DNA from: Acetitomaculum ruminis DSM 5522
Lineage (GTDB): Bacteria; Bacillota; Clostridia; Lachnospirales; Lachnospiraceae
NCBI RefSeq assembly: GCF_900112085.1
Contig: NZ_FOJY01000011.1
Coordinates: 50,767-114,766, forward strand
DNA: 64,000 nt
Reading direction: 5' to 3'
Part shown: positions 1 to 9,639 of the stretch, piece after piece
How positions within the stretch are numbered: position 1 is the first letter of the stretch
How the letters are laid out: each line of letters begins with the position of its first letter
Program-made: the position numbers and the translations under genes
Notes under the pieces: generated by a model
Seen by the model: the letters and a program-made list of their open reading frames with translations, nothing else
What the model was told of the DNA's origin: nothing
Databases searched by the model: none

Positions 1-3000
1 CGTATCCATTCATCCCCGGCATTTGAATATCCATTAATACTATGTCATAATATCCATCTTCACATTCTGTTAATTTTTCAACTGCCAAACTTCCGTCTTC
101 CACCCAGTCAACCCTGATTTTGGAAAGGGATAATATTTCTCTGGCTATCTCCGCATTTAATTCATTATCCTCCACCAGCAATACCCTGTAATCCGAAAGA
201 TCCATTTCTTTAAAATCAAAGAGAGGTTCTTCTTCTTTTTTCTCTATTTTATTTTTATTTATAAGAGAATCAAATACCCTGATTATATTTGATTTAAAAA
301 GAGGCTTACTAATAAAGGCATCCGCTTTTGATTCATCATATTCATCTTTTGTATAAGCCCAGTTATAATCGGCTACTACCGTATATATGTCTTTTGAATA
401 TTTTTTTATCTCTTTTGATATATCATATCCTGACATATCCCACAAAGATGCATTTATCATCACTGCAAGGTAATCACCGTCAACAGCCTCTTCTATGGCT
501 TCAAAACCGGAATATACATTTTTTGTAATAAAGCCGATATTTTCCAGATAATTACTTACTACCTCCACATTTACAGGATTATCCCCTACCACGAGGATTT
601 TTTTACCTTCAAAAATTCTATATTCCGCCTTGTTTTCCTGCTTTATGTTCAGATAAAAGGTTATGGTAAATTTAGATCCTTTATTTAACTTACTTTCAAC
701 CTTTATATCTCCTCCCATCATTCTGACTATATTTCTGGTTATTGCCATACCCAGTCCTGTTCCCTGAATTCTTCTTACTCTTTTATCCTCTGCTCTTGAA
801 AATGCATCAAATATTTTCTCCACATATTCTTTGGACATTCCTATTCCATTATCTTCTACTATAAACTCATAACAGGCAAGTTTTTCCTTATTTGTAGGCT
901 TTTCTGAAAGACAGATATGGATACTTCCCTTTTCCGGTGTATATTTTATGGCATTTCCCAATATATTTGTAAATACCTGCTGAATCCTTAAGCTGTCTCC
1001 TAAAACCTCCTCATGTTCTACATTAGAAACTGTTACTATTAATTCCTGATTTTTCTTTAAAATTAGAGTCTTATTCATATTCAAAAGATTGTCAAACAAT
1101 TCTGAAAGATTAAATTCCTCTTCTGCCAGATCCACCTTGCCGGATTCAATTTTACTCATATCAAGTACTTCATTTATAAGTCCCAGTAAATGGTCACTGG
1201 CAATGGTTATTTTTGAAAGACAATCGCAAAGCTTTTCCTTATTGTCAAGATTTGTCTTGGCAATGGCTGTCATACCAATTATGGCATTCATAGGAGTTCT
1301 TATATCATGGGACATATTTGCAAGGAAATTGGACTTTGCTCTGTTGGCAGCCTCGGCAGAACTAAAGGCATCCACCAGTGCTTTTTCCTGAAGTTTTTCC
1401 TTTTTTATCATTTCTCCCACATCTCTGGAACCGATAACTGCAACTTTTCTTCCACTGTTTCTTTCAACATAAACTATATGACATTGAATATAGGTAATTT
1501 CTCCCTTTCCTTTTTTAGTATAAATAATGTCAAAGGTATTATCATCGGATTTAAGATTTTCTAAAGATAAAGCCTCCATAAATTCTTCTCTGTCTCCGGC
1601 TTCAACAATTTCTTTACAAAACTGTGCCACGGTTTTATCCCATAAACCGTTATTCTTTCGGATATAGGAAGCTACCAGCTCCCCATCTTCATTACTGCTT
1701 CTATAGGACATTACTTTATTGTTTTCATAATCCACAAGCAATACGGAATAATATTCTTCTCCAAGACCTTCAATTATCTCTCTGGTATCTTCTCTTCTTT
1801 TTTCTTCTTCTATTTCATCATCAATTACCCTTGAAAGAGTAACTGCATAAATATCCCCACCGGTATTATCTATGTAAATAGACCTGGTTTCTACCCAGTG
1901 TATATTTTCATCATCTCCCATTTGAGTATGTCTTAATACTCTTCCATTTCCTCCTGCTAAAAACTCTGAAAGCATTGCCTTTCTGGAAAAATATCTTAAA
2001 AATTCCTTTTTATGTTTTTCATTAAAAATTGTGGCAGCTCCCATTTCCACCAGCTCATCTATTGTGCCTTTAGTAGGTGCAGCATGAATAATATATTTAT
2101 CATGGGAAAGTACCTGATAAGTATTTTTTGTAAGATTTAAAAATATACCTAAGGGATATACAGTGCTTGCAGCTGCAGAAAGCAGTTTAAGATTAATCTC
2201 TAATTGCTCCTGTTTTTCTTTTTCCTGATTTATGTCCCTTATGGCCACAATAAATGTTTTTAAATTTCCATTTTTGTCCCTGTCCACTTCTATAACATAA
2301 ATCTGACTCCAGCCCAAAATATTTCCGTAAAAATCCTCCATCACGGATTTTTCCCCTTTAAGCCTTTCATCTATGGTGGATAAATCGAGAAATTCTCTTA
2401 TTTTTTTTGTAAATTCCGGAGATACCACTTTTCCTGCTATGCTTTTTATCCTTTTTGTATAGATACCCTTTTCTCCGATTATATTATGAATAAAAGGTAT
2501 GGAGGAAAGTTCTTCATAGGTATTATTTGTTAAATCAACATAATAGGTGGCATAATAGATTTTACTCATTATATCTATAAGCCTTTCCCTGTCATGCATT
2601 TGCTTTTGTATTTTGCGTTCTTCGTCACTTAAAGATAAATCTTTAAAAATTTCCTCCACCAAAATAAGAGCTTTTGTGCATAAGCCTTTTTCATCAAAGG
2701 AAACTGCAGTAACAGTCATTTTACTAAACTGATGTCTGTTTTTTAGGCACACTTTCGTCTCTGCTTTTTCAAAACCATTTTCTATTTTATTTAACATATT
2801 GGAAAATTCATGGATAAAATGTGGTTTAATAAATTCACCTGCGAAACTTTCCGGCATGTCTGCCATAAAAGTATCACAGTTAAAAACAACCTTAGAGGTG
2901 TCCGGAATTAGAGCAAGCTTCTTTTGAGGATAATAAACAAGGGCATAAATTCCCATAGAAGCCATGGCTTTGAAAGAAGCTTCTTCACTTATTATATAGC

Positions 3001-3028
3001 TTTCATTCTCATAAACATATTCTTTCAT
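1..3028 (-). CDS. Hybrid sensor histidine kinase with two receiver domains (3'-truncated by window)
   Basis: The reading frame is open from an ATG at 3028 to the window edge, so about 1009 residues are visible and the C-terminus is missing. No membrane segment is apparent, which suggests a cytoplasmic kinase. Several PAS-like sensory segments fill residues 1-560. The H-box ([10 protein letters not shown]) has its phospho-accepting histidine at residue 574. An HATPase domain follows, with an N-box (DNGIGM) and a G-box (GTGLGM). The first receiver has Asn859 where the phosphorylatable aspartate should be, so it is probably a pseudo-receiver. The second receiver keeps Asp1000 in LMDIQMPGMNG and is cut about nine residues later. 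The stimulus and output are unknown. Confidence 0.9.
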   Translation of the reverse strand, partial: MKEYVYENESYIISEEASFKAMASMGIYALVYYPQKKLALIPDTSKVVFNCDTFMADMPESFAGEFIKPHFIHEFSNMLNKIENGFEKAETKVCLKNRHQFSKMTVTAVSFDEKGLCTKALILVEEIFKDLSLSDEERKIQKQMHDRERLIDIMSKIYYATYYVDLTNNTYEELSSIPFIHNIIGEKGIYTKRIKSIAGKVVSPEFTKKIREFLDLSTIDERLKGEKSVMEDFYGNILGWSQIYVIEVDRDKNGNLKTFIVAIRDINQEKEKQEQLEINLKLLSAAASTVYPLGIFLNLTKNTYQVLSHDKYIIHAAPTKGTIDELVEMGAATIFNEKHKKEFLRYFSRKAMLSEFLAGGNGRVLRHTQMGDDENIHWVETRSIYIDNTGGDIYAVTLSRVIDDEIEEEKRREDTREIIEGLGEEYYSVLLVDYENNKVMSYRSSNEDGELVASYIRKNNGLWDKTVAQFCKEIVEAGDREEFMEALSLENLKSDDNTFDIIYTKKGKGEITYIQCHIVYVERNSGRKVAVIGSRDVGEMIKKEKLQEKALVDAFSSAEAANRAKSNFLANMSHDIRTPMNAIIGMTAIAKTNLDNKEKLCDCLSKITIASDHLLGLINEVLDMSKIESGKVDLAEEEFNLSELFDNLLNMNKTLILKKNQELIVTVSNVEHEEVLGDSLRIQQVFTNILGNAIKYTPEKGSIHICLSEKPTNKEKLACYEFIVEDNGIGMSKEYVEKIFDAFSRAEDKRVRRIQGTGLGMAITRNIVRMMGGDIKVESKLNKGSKFTITFYLNIKQENKAEYRIFEGKKILVVGDNPVNVEVVSNYLENIGFITKNVYSGFEAIEEAVDGDYLAVMINASLWDMSGYDISKEIKKYSKDIYTVVADYNWAYTKDEYDESKADAFISKPLFKSNIIRVFDSLINKNKIEKKEEEPLFDFKEMDLSDYRVLLVEDNELNAEIAREILSLSKIRVDWVEDGSLAVEKLTECEDGYYDIVLMDIQMPGMNGY

Positions 3029-3147
3029 AAGCAAACCTCAACAATTGTCTTTTTTATTGAAAAAATTTTCCCTGTTTTTAAAGATAGTACTTGTTATAGA
3101 AGTTAATAAACCTTGTCTAATAGTTTTCGGAATATTTTCGCTTTAAG

Positions 3148-3186
3148 AAAAGGGCAAAATCATATAAAAATGACTTGCCCTTTTTA
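3148..3186 (-). terminator. Terminator of the sucrose PTS operon
   Basis: The arms AAGGGCAAG and TTGCCCTTT form a hairpin followed by a T-rich run on the minus strand. It lies about 90 bp after the ptsI stop codon and before the next minus-strand gene. Confidence 0.7.
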
Positions 3187-3277
3187 TTCGGATTTTGCAT
3201 ATTAATGTATCAGCTGTTTTTTGCAAATCCATTTTATTTTTCTAAAGGTTAAGAAAAACTATTACTAAATTTAGCTC

Positions 3278-4891
3278 TTAGTCTCCTTCAATTACCTGTC
3301 GTCTTACCTTAAGCAAGAAGGAAGAAGAAACACTAAGTTCATCAATTCCCATTTCAAGGAAACGACTTGTAAGTGTGGTATCCGCTCCTAATTCGCCGCA
3401 GATTCCCACCCAGATGCCTTCTTTATGACCATTATCTATAGCCATTTTTATCAGTCTTAAAACTGCTTCGTGATGAGTATCCGTAAATAGCTCCAACTTA
3501 GGATTTTGACGGTCTGCCGCCAAAGTATATTGAATAAGGTCGTTGGTTCCAATGCTGAAAAAGTCTACTTCTTTTGCCAAAAGATCGCTGATTACTGCTG
3601 ATGCCGGTGTTTCAATCATTATTCCCTGACTGAATTTTCCATATCCAACTCCTGCAGCATCCAGTTCTTTTTTTACTTCCTCCACCAGATCCTTAATTCG
3701 TCTTACTTCATCCACTGAAATAATCATTGGATACATAATAGCTATGTTTCCGTAAGCACTGGCACGAATAAGTGCCCTTAGCTGGGTTTTAAATATTTCC
3801 GGTCTTGTAAGACATAAACGAATAGCACGAAGTCCCATAGCAGGATTATCTTCTTTTTCCAAATCAAAATAATCCACCTGTTTATCAGCCCCGATATCCA
3901 GGGTACGGATAACTACAAGCTTTCCGGCCATCATCTCTGCCACTGTTTTGTAAGCTTGAAATTGTTCTTCTTCGCTTGGATAATCATCCGTTCCAAGATA
4001 TAAAAATTCACTTCTGAAAAGACCGATTCCCTCAGCATCATTTTCCAAAGCAGCCGCTACATCAGATACATTTCCGATATTTGCAAAAAGTTTAATTTTT
4101 TTACCGGACTTACTTATGGTTTCTTTACCCTTATATTGTTGTAATAACTGCTGCTTTTCTTTTTGTTCCAGTAATTTTTTGTTATATTTATCAAGCTCTT
4201 GGCTCGTTGGATCTACGATAAATATTCCTTCATTTCCATCAATAATTCCCATTTTTCCATTCCACTCAGGATCAATTTCAATCTCCACCAAAGCTGGAAT
4301 GTTCATGGCACGGGCAAGAATAGCCGTATGGGAATTAACAGAACCTTGATGAGTTACAAAGCCTAAAAGGCAACTTTTATCAAGCTGAACCGTCTCACTT
4401 GGGGCAAGATTTTCGGCTATTACTATAGAAGGACTCGTTAAGCCCTCATCTTCTTTTCTATTTTCAAGAACTCTGATAACTCTTTCTGATATGTCTATCA
4501 TATCCGCCGACCTTGCCCTAAAATACTCATCCTCCATTTCAGAAAACATCTTGGCAAAATTATCAGCCGTTGTAGCTACAGCATATTCAGCATTAACCAT
4601 CTGGGTTTCTATGATATTATAAACAGAATCATTGTAATCATCATCATCTAAAAGCATGGCATGAGTCTCGAAAATGGCTGCATTTGCCTCTCCTACCTCT
4701 ACAAGAGCCTTTTCATAAATATCATTTAATTCATCAATAGCCTGATCCCTGGCCTTTTTATATCTTTCAATCTCTGCATTTGCATCATCAATCTTAGACC
4801 TCTTTACAACAGAAGCCTTTACACCGTAATAATATATTTTGCCTACTGCTATTCCATCATAGACAATTTTTCCGGAAATACATTTGCTCAT
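3278..4891 (-). CDS. ptsI: Phosphoenolpyruvate-protein phosphotransferase (PTS enzyme I)
   Basis: Enzyme I takes phosphate from phosphoenolpyruvate and passes it to HPr, the first step of PTS sugar uptake in the cytoplasm. At 537 residues it is slightly shorter than the usual 570. The phospho-histidine is His188 in NSHTAILARAMNIPA. The PEP-binding barrel shows SIGTNDLIQYTLAADRQN near residue 450 and the cysteine-containing GICGELGAD near residue 500. The ATG has an AAGGAGG site 6 bp upstream. It is the last gene of the scrA-scrB-scrK-ptsH-ptsI operon, 33 bp after ptsH. Placing general PTS genes at the end of a sugar-specific operon suggests that phosphorelay supply is induced together with sucrose uptake. 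Confidence 0.97.
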   Translation of the reverse strand: MSKCISGKIVYDGIAVGKIYYYGVKASVVKRSKIDDANAEIERYKKARDQAIDELNDIYEKALVEVGEANAAIFETHAMLLDDDDYNDSVYNIIETQMVNAEYAVATTADNFAKMFSEMEDEYFRARSADMIDISERVIRVLENRKEDEGLTSPSIVIAENLAPSETVQLDKSCLLGFVTHQGSVNSHTAILARAMNIPALVEIEIDPEWNGKMGIIDGNEGIFIVDPTSQELDKYNKKLLEQKEKQQLLQQYKGKETISKSGKKIKLFANIGNVSDVAAALENDAEGIGLFRSEFLYLGTDDYPSEEEQFQAYKTVAEMMAGKLVVIRTLDIGADKQVDYFDLEKEDNPAMGLRAIRLCLTRPEIFKTQLRALIRASAYGNIAIMYPMIISVDEVRRIKDLVEEVKKELDAAGVGYGKFSQGIMIETPASAVISDLLAKEVDFFSIGTNDLIQYTLAADRQNPKLELFTDTHHEAVLRLIKMAIDNGHKEGIWVGICGELGADTTLTSRFLEMGIDELSVSSSFLLKVRRQVIEGD

Positions 4892-4924
4892 AACTGCCTC
4901 CTTTTCTACAATAGGTAAGCTATT

Positions 4925-5182
4925 TTAGAAATTCTCTTTAAAGAATTCTTCTAAAGCAACTGCTGCTTCCTCTTCGTTATCTCCTTCTACAGAAATTGTA
5001 ACAGTCTGTCCTTTTTTTACTCCAAGTTGCATAAGTTGTAATGTCTTTGTAACATCTGCTTCTTTTCCATCTACACCAAGAACTGCTTTTATTCCAAGTT
5101 CTTTAACTTTTTTCTTTAATTGTCCTGCTGGACGCGCATGGATACCTACTTCATCTGTAATTGTGTAATTAAATGTCTTCAT
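4925..5182 (-). CDS. ptsH: HPr phosphocarrier protein without Ser46
   Basis: HPr is the small phosphocarrier between enzyme I and the sugar permeases. The protein is 85 residues with the active histidine at position 15 in GIHARPA. An ungapped alignment, from memory, to Bacillus HPr puts Lys46 where the regulatory serine phosphorylated by HPr kinase normally sits, flanked by Thr45 and Thr47. The later LGVKKGQTVTI segment is normal. Catalytic phosphotransfer should therefore be intact, but seryl phosphorylation for CcpA-type catabolite control may be absent from this copy. Its ATG overlaps the TGA of the fructokinase gene by 4 bp (ATGA), which suggests translational coupling. Confidence 0.96.
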   Translation of the reverse strand: MKTFNYTITDEVGIHARPAGQLKKKVKELGIKAVLGVDGKEADVTKTLQLMQLGVKKGQTVTISVEGDNEEEAAVALEEFFKENF

Positions 5183-6144
5183 TTAAAGATCTCCTCCATT
5201 TCTTTATAAGTCGGATATGACTCTGCTGCTCCATTTTTTTGAATACTTATACTGCAATAACAATTAGAATAATCAAGTAATTCTTCCAATTGCTCTTTTG
5301 TTAGTTTTTCTAAATTATCACGGTTATATCCCTTTTCCAATAATCTATAAAGGAAAGAACCAATAAAAGCATCTCCTGCTCCTGTTGTATCTATGGCTTT
5401 GACTTTTTTACAGGGAGATTTTGCTCTTACATCCTTGCATATTGCCAAAGCACCTGCTGATCCCATTGTATAAATAATCATTTTTACTTTGCCGGTGAAT
5501 AACTGTGGCAATGCTTTTTCAATATCCGTAAGACCTGTTAAAAATTCCAATTCCTCATCAGATACTTTTAATATATCGGCTTCCGGTATAAAATCCCAAA
5601 CCGCTTTTTTAAGTTCCTCAAGATTCTCCCAGAGATTAAGTCTTAAGTTTGGATCAAAACTAATCAGCATATTTTCCTCGTTGGCATATTTAATAGCCTG
5701 CTTATGGGCATCCTTCATAGGAAAATCTCCCAAAGATACTGAGCAAAAATGAAATACATCTGCTCCTTTAAAGATTTCCCGATCTACATCCTCCGGACGA
5801 TATAACATATCTGCCCCCGGTTTTCTGTAAAAGGAAAATTCTCTGTTTCCATCTTCTTTTAATGCCACAAAGGCAAGTGAGGTATTTGCCGATACGGTTC
5901 TTACGATTTTTGAACAGTCAATTGCATAGGATTCAAGCTCATTATAAATTTTATCTCCAAAGGGATCATCTCCCAGCTTGGTTAAAATTACGGATTTTCC
6001 TCCCAGTTTGGTAAATGCAACACAGACATTTGCCGGTGCGCCTCCCACTTTTGGTTCAAATCCCTTTACCTTGCTGATGCCTGCTCCAGTCTGCTGTGGA
6101 ATAAAATCTATCAACGCTTCACCGATAGCAATTAATTTGCACAT
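5179..6144 (-). CDS. scrK: Fructokinase, PfkB family
   Basis: This ribokinase-family sugar kinase phosphorylates the fructose released from sucrose 6-phosphate to fructose 6-phosphate. It carries the N-terminal PfkB signature in GGAPANVCVAFTKLGG and the C-terminal DTTGAGDAFIGSFLY, whose last Asp is the expected catalytic base. The ATG at 6144 is chosen because GAGG lies 8 bp upstream. An in-frame ATG at 6165 has no ribosome site. With this start the gene overlaps scrB by 13 bp and ptsH by 4 bp, so the operon is tightly packed. Substrate assignment rests mainly on the GH32 and sucrose PTS neighbours. Confidence 0.93.
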   Translation of the reverse strand: MCKLIAIGEALIDFIPQQTGAGISKVKGFEPKVGGAPANVCVAFTKLGGKSVILTKLGDDPFGDKIYNELESYAIDCSKIVRTVSANTSLAFVALKEDGNREFSFYRKPGADMLYRPEDVDREIFKGADVFHFCSVSLGDFPMKDAHKQAIKYANEENMLISFDPNLRLNLWENLEELKKAVWDFIPEADILKVSDEELEFLTGLTDIEKALPQLFTGKVKMIIYTMGSAGALAICKDVRAKSPCKKVKAIDTTGAGDAFIGSFLYRLLEKGYNRDNLEKLTKEQLEELLDYSNCYCSISIQKNGAAESYPTYKEMEEIFK

Positions 6145-7511
6145 ATACTTTTCCTCACTTTCCATATTTTAGTGTTTAAAGCGTCAGAAACTTTTACATT
6201 TATACCATCCTTAGATTCAGGATAATATCTCATTGTCATTACATTTTCTCCCAGATTCACATACACTTCTAATATCGACTTATCCATAAAAAGGCGTAAG
6301 TGTTTCAACTCATTTAGCTTCATTTTTCTGGCACTTCTGCCTGCTCCACTTTCATTATTAAATTTTGCACAAAAAACCCCATCTTCAAAACTTAATATTA
6401 AATCATCATTTAAGGACACTTTTGCATTTTTTGTATTATCTTCAAAGGTAATTTCACAATCAAAGGAGTAACTATCCACCAGTCCCCCCTCTTTTTTGCA
6501 ATCTACACTTTCTTCTCGGAGTTTTTCATATTCTTTTATGGGATAGGTATAAAGTTTGTCTCCCACCGTTTTTATGTTTCTAAGAAGAGTAAGGGAATTT
6601 TCAAAACCTTCATTTCTGGCTTTTTCATTATGATATGGAGCATCCGGGACTCCTGCCCAGCCTACTATAATATGCCTTCCATCTTCTGTTTTAAAAACCT
6701 GTGGTGCATAAAAATCAAAGCCATAATCCCATTCTTTTAGATTATCCATCATAACAGTTTCATCTATTTTTTCATCTGCTAAAGAAAATACATCTTCATC
6801 AAAAAGAAAATAACCAGAATGATACATGTTTTGAAGCCTGAATTCCTGATTTTTTGGTCCCTGAGGACACAGTGATAAGACATATTTATTATCAATTTCA
6901 AAATAATCCGGACATTCTAACATATAACCCATATCACTTAAGGGAATGTATTTTTTATTTAACTCCCAGTGCATCTTATCATCTGATACATATGAAAGTA
7001 AAGCTGCCTTGGAATCTTTTGTCCTGGCTCCTAATAACATATAATATTTACCATTTTTTTTGTAAACTTTTGGATCTCTTACATGACAACTCATGTCTGA
7101 AGGATAATCCTTATTTTCCATAAGAACTTTTTTTTGAGAAAAATTTACACCGTCATTGCTTTCAATATATATGACATTGTGCTCTCTTCCCTCGTTTATA
7201 TAATCAAAATCTCCCGGTTTTTTTACATTTCCGGTATAGAATATTTCCATTTTCCCATCATCTGTAAAACAGCAACCGGAGTAGGCTCCACTAAGGTCTC
7301 TTTTTGTATCGGGATGTATGGGCATCCCTTCATATTTCCAGTTTAACAGGTCTTTTGAAGTATAATGTCCCCATCCTCTTTCTTTCCAATCCGGTGAATA
7401 TTGAAAAAAAATGTGATAGGTTCCCTTAAAAAAACATGTTCCATTTGGATCATTAAGCCATCCCTTTGGTGGCATCAAATGATTTATATGTCTGTAGCTT
7501 TCTTTAGCCAT
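6132..7511 (-). CDS. scrB: Sucrose-6-phosphate hydrolase (GH32)
   Basis: This cytoplasmic beta-fructosidase splits sucrose 6-phosphate into glucose 6-phosphate and fructose. The 459 residues start almost directly with the GH32 nucleophile motif WLNDPNG (near residue 18). The RDP motif (HVRDPKVY) and the acid/base EC motif (MLECPDYF) follow in the expected order, and then a C-terminal beta-sandwich region. There is no signal peptide, so it is not a secreted levanase. The ATG has GGAGG 5 bp upstream. It lies 99 bp after scrA and overlaps the fructokinase gene. Confidence 0.95.
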   Translation of the reverse strand: MAKESYRHINHLMPPKGWLNDPNGTCFFKGTYHIFFQYSPDWKERGWGHYTSKDLLNWKYEGMPIHPDTKRDLSGAYSGCCFTDDGKMEIFYTGNVKKPGDFDYINEGREHNVIYIESNDGVNFSQKKVLMENKDYPSDMSCHVRDPKVYKKNGKYYMLLGARTKDSKAALLSYVSDDKMHWELNKKYIPLSDMGYMLECPDYFEIDNKYVLSLCPQGPKNQEFRLQNMYHSGYFLFDEDVFSLADEKIDETVMMDNLKEWDYGFDFYAPQVFKTEDGRHIIVGWAGVPDAPYHNEKARNEGFENSLTLLRNIKTVGDKLYTYPIKEYEKLREESVDCKKEGGLVDSYSFDCEITFEDNTKNAKVSLNDDLILSFEDGVFCAKFNNESGAGRSARKMKLNELKHLRLFMDKSILEVYVNLGENVMTMRYYPESKDGINVKVSDALNTKIWKVRKSICAN

Positions 7512-7610
7512 ATCTGCCTCCGTTTTGTACTTATAGCTGTTTCCTAAAACACCCTGCCAGCCGGCAGTTTATACTAAAACCGCCAAACGACTTAGGGATT
7601 AATCTTAATT

Positions 7611-9521
7611 TTAATATACCTTCATAAGTTTATCCGTTGTATCTTTGTTTCCGGACGTTTCTTTTTCTATGCCTTCAAAATCCTCTATATTAGTGATGAT
7701 TATAGGAGTAACTGTATTATAGCCGGCATCTTTTATCTTGTTCATGTCAAAACTTATAAGGAGCTGTCCTTTCTTAACCTTGTCTCCTTCCGATACATGG
7801 CTTTCAAAGTACTGTCCATTTAATTCTACTGTATTTAAACCTATATGAATCAATATTTCCACATCATTATCTGTTGTAATTCCTATTGCATGTTTTGTTT
7901 CAAATAAAGTTTCAACCACTCCGTCAACTGGTGATACAACCTTGCCCTCTCCCGGTATAATTGCCATACCATCTCCAAGAGTTTTTTGAGCAAAGGTCTG
8001 ATCTGGTACATCCTCTAAAGGAATCACTCTTCCTTTAATAGGATTATATATTGTTTCTTCAAATGAAGCACTTTCTGAAGTATTTGCGTTACTGTCATTA
8101 GAAGGTGACTTTAGCGTAGTTGTAGCATTTTCAGTTTCCTCCACCGGATCTTTATACATTACAAAAGATACAATAAAGGCAACTGCAAAAGATACCACCA
8201 TAACCATTGCATAATAACCTACAAACTGTGCAGTTATCAAAAATCCAAACAAACCTGTAATACCATAGGCATTAGCATAAATTCCTGTTAATGATGCCAC
8301 GATACCACCTGCTGCACCTCCGATACAGCCTGCTACAAACGGCTTCATAAAACGAACATTTACACCGAAAATAGCCGGTTCTGTAATACCAAGAAAGGCT
8401 GAAAGTGATGCCGGTAAAGCCATTGATTTAATCTTTTTATTCTTAGATTTAACACCTACTGCCAAAGCTGCTGCACCCTGTCCTACATTGGCTGCTGTAG
8501 CTATAGGCATCCAGGTATTCATTGGAACAGCTAAAGAACACATTTCCGCCTCAATCATGTTGTACATATGATGCAAACCTGCAACAACGGTGATAGCATA
8601 AAGACCACCTATTATTACTCCTCCCAGTCCAAATGGCAGTGAAATAAGTGATTGTGCTGCTGTAAGAACCCAGCCTTCAACCTTTGAAAATACAGGTCCG
8701 ATTGCTGAAAGTGTAAGATAACCTGTCACAAGTACCGTAACAAGTGGAGTTACAAAAAGGTCTAACATGGCTGGAACAATCTTGTGTAGTCGTTTTTCAA
8801 TCCAGCTCATTACAAATATGGCAATGATAACAGGAATTACATGTCCCTGGTAACCAACCTGATTAATATCAAAGGCTCCAAACCATACACTCCAAGTCGG
8901 GATTGTTTCCCCGGCTTCTTCCATGGACGCCACGCTCCAGGCATTAATAAGACTTGGATGAATCATGATAAATCCGATAACTGCTGCCAGATACGGGTTT
9001 CCATCGAATTTTTTTGCAGCACTTACTGCGATTAGAATCGGTAACATTGACAATGCTGCCCCTGCAAAAAGATTTATAATCTCATAAACACTAGATTTTG
9101 CAATATCCGGGTATGCTGCTGAAAGACCACCTAAAAGACCATTTAAGAGACCACTGGCTACGATTGCCGGAATAATTGGTACAAAAATATCTCCAAGAGT
9201 TTTTATTGCTCTAAAGAAAACATTCTGCTTTTGAGCAGCAGCTGCTTTTAAGTCTTCTTTGCTACCGCCTTCTATTCCTGCCAGTTTAATAAACTCATCA
9301 TAAACCTTATTAACAATACCGGTTCCGTAAATAACCTGAAGCTGCCCGGCTGCCTCAAAGCACCCCTTGACTCCCTCAACATTTTCAACTCTACTTATGT
9401 TTACTTTGCTGTTATCAGCAATAACCAGACGAAGTCTTGTTGCACAATGTGCAGCGGATACAATATTATCCTTACCCCCTATTGCCTCAATCACAGCCTT
9501 TGCAGATTCTCTGTAATCCAT
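7611..9521 (-). CDS. scrA: Sucrose-specific PTS permease, fused EIIBCA
   Basis: This membrane permease takes up sucrose and phosphorylates it. Three domains are fused. EIIB lies at residues 1-90 with phospho-cysteine Cys26 in AHCATRLRL. A multi-span EIIC runs from about 105 to 455. After a Ser/Thr/Glu-rich linker comes a glucose-type EIIA with His544 and active His559 in ILIHIGLNTV. A full EIIA means no separate protein is needed. The ATG has AAGGAGG 9 bp upstream. Trehalose or beta-glucoside permeases share this architecture; the GH32 and fructokinase partners decide for sucrose. No repressor gene adjoins the operon, so its regulator must be encoded elsewhere. Confidence 0.93.
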   Translation of the reverse strand: MDYRESAKAVIEAIGGKDNIVSAAHCATRLRLVIADNSKVNISRVENVEGVKGCFEAAGQLQVIYGTGIVNKVYDEFIKLAGIEGGSKEDLKAAAAQKQNVFFRAIKTLGDIFVPIIPAIVASGLLNGLLGGLSAAYPDIAKSSVYEIINLFAGAALSMLPILIAVSAAKKFDGNPYLAAVIGFIMIHPSLINAWSVASMEEAGETIPTWSVWFGAFDINQVGYQGHVIPVIIAIFVMSWIEKRLHKIVPAMLDLFVTPLVTVLVTGYLTLSAIGPVFSKVEGWVLTAAQSLISLPFGLGGVIIGGLYAITVVAGLHHMYNMIEAEMCSLAVPMNTWMPIATAANVGQGAAALAVGVKSKNKKIKSMALPASLSAFLGITEPAIFGVNVRFMKPFVAGCIGGAAGGIVASLTGIYANAYGITGLFGFLITAQFVGYYAMVMVVSFAVAFIVSFVMYKDPVEETENATTTLKSPSNDSNANTSESASFEETIYNPIKGRVIPLEDVPDQTFAQKTLGDGMAIIPGEGKVVSPVDGVVETLFETKHAIGITTDNDVEILIHIGLNTVELNGQYFESHVSEGDKVKKGQLLISFDMNKIKDAGYNTVTPIIITNIEDFEGIEKETSGNKDTTDKLMKVY

Positions 9522-9578
9522 TTTGGCCTACCTCCTTGATGTGAATATATATTAGTTAATTTATTTAAACATAATAAA

Positions 9579-9620
9579 AAATGAGTCAAAAAAAATCTTT
9601 TAATTTTTTTCGGCTCATTT
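9579..9620 (-). terminator. Terminator of the queDECF operon
   Basis: The imperfect arms AAATGAGCC and GACTCATTT are followed by a T-rich run on the minus strand, 20 bp after the queF stop. The 3' arm contains TTGACT, which with a TAAATA 16 bp on could also serve as a weak promoter for scrA. Confidence 0.7.
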
Positions 9621-9639
9621 ATTTATTTTATTACTCTAT

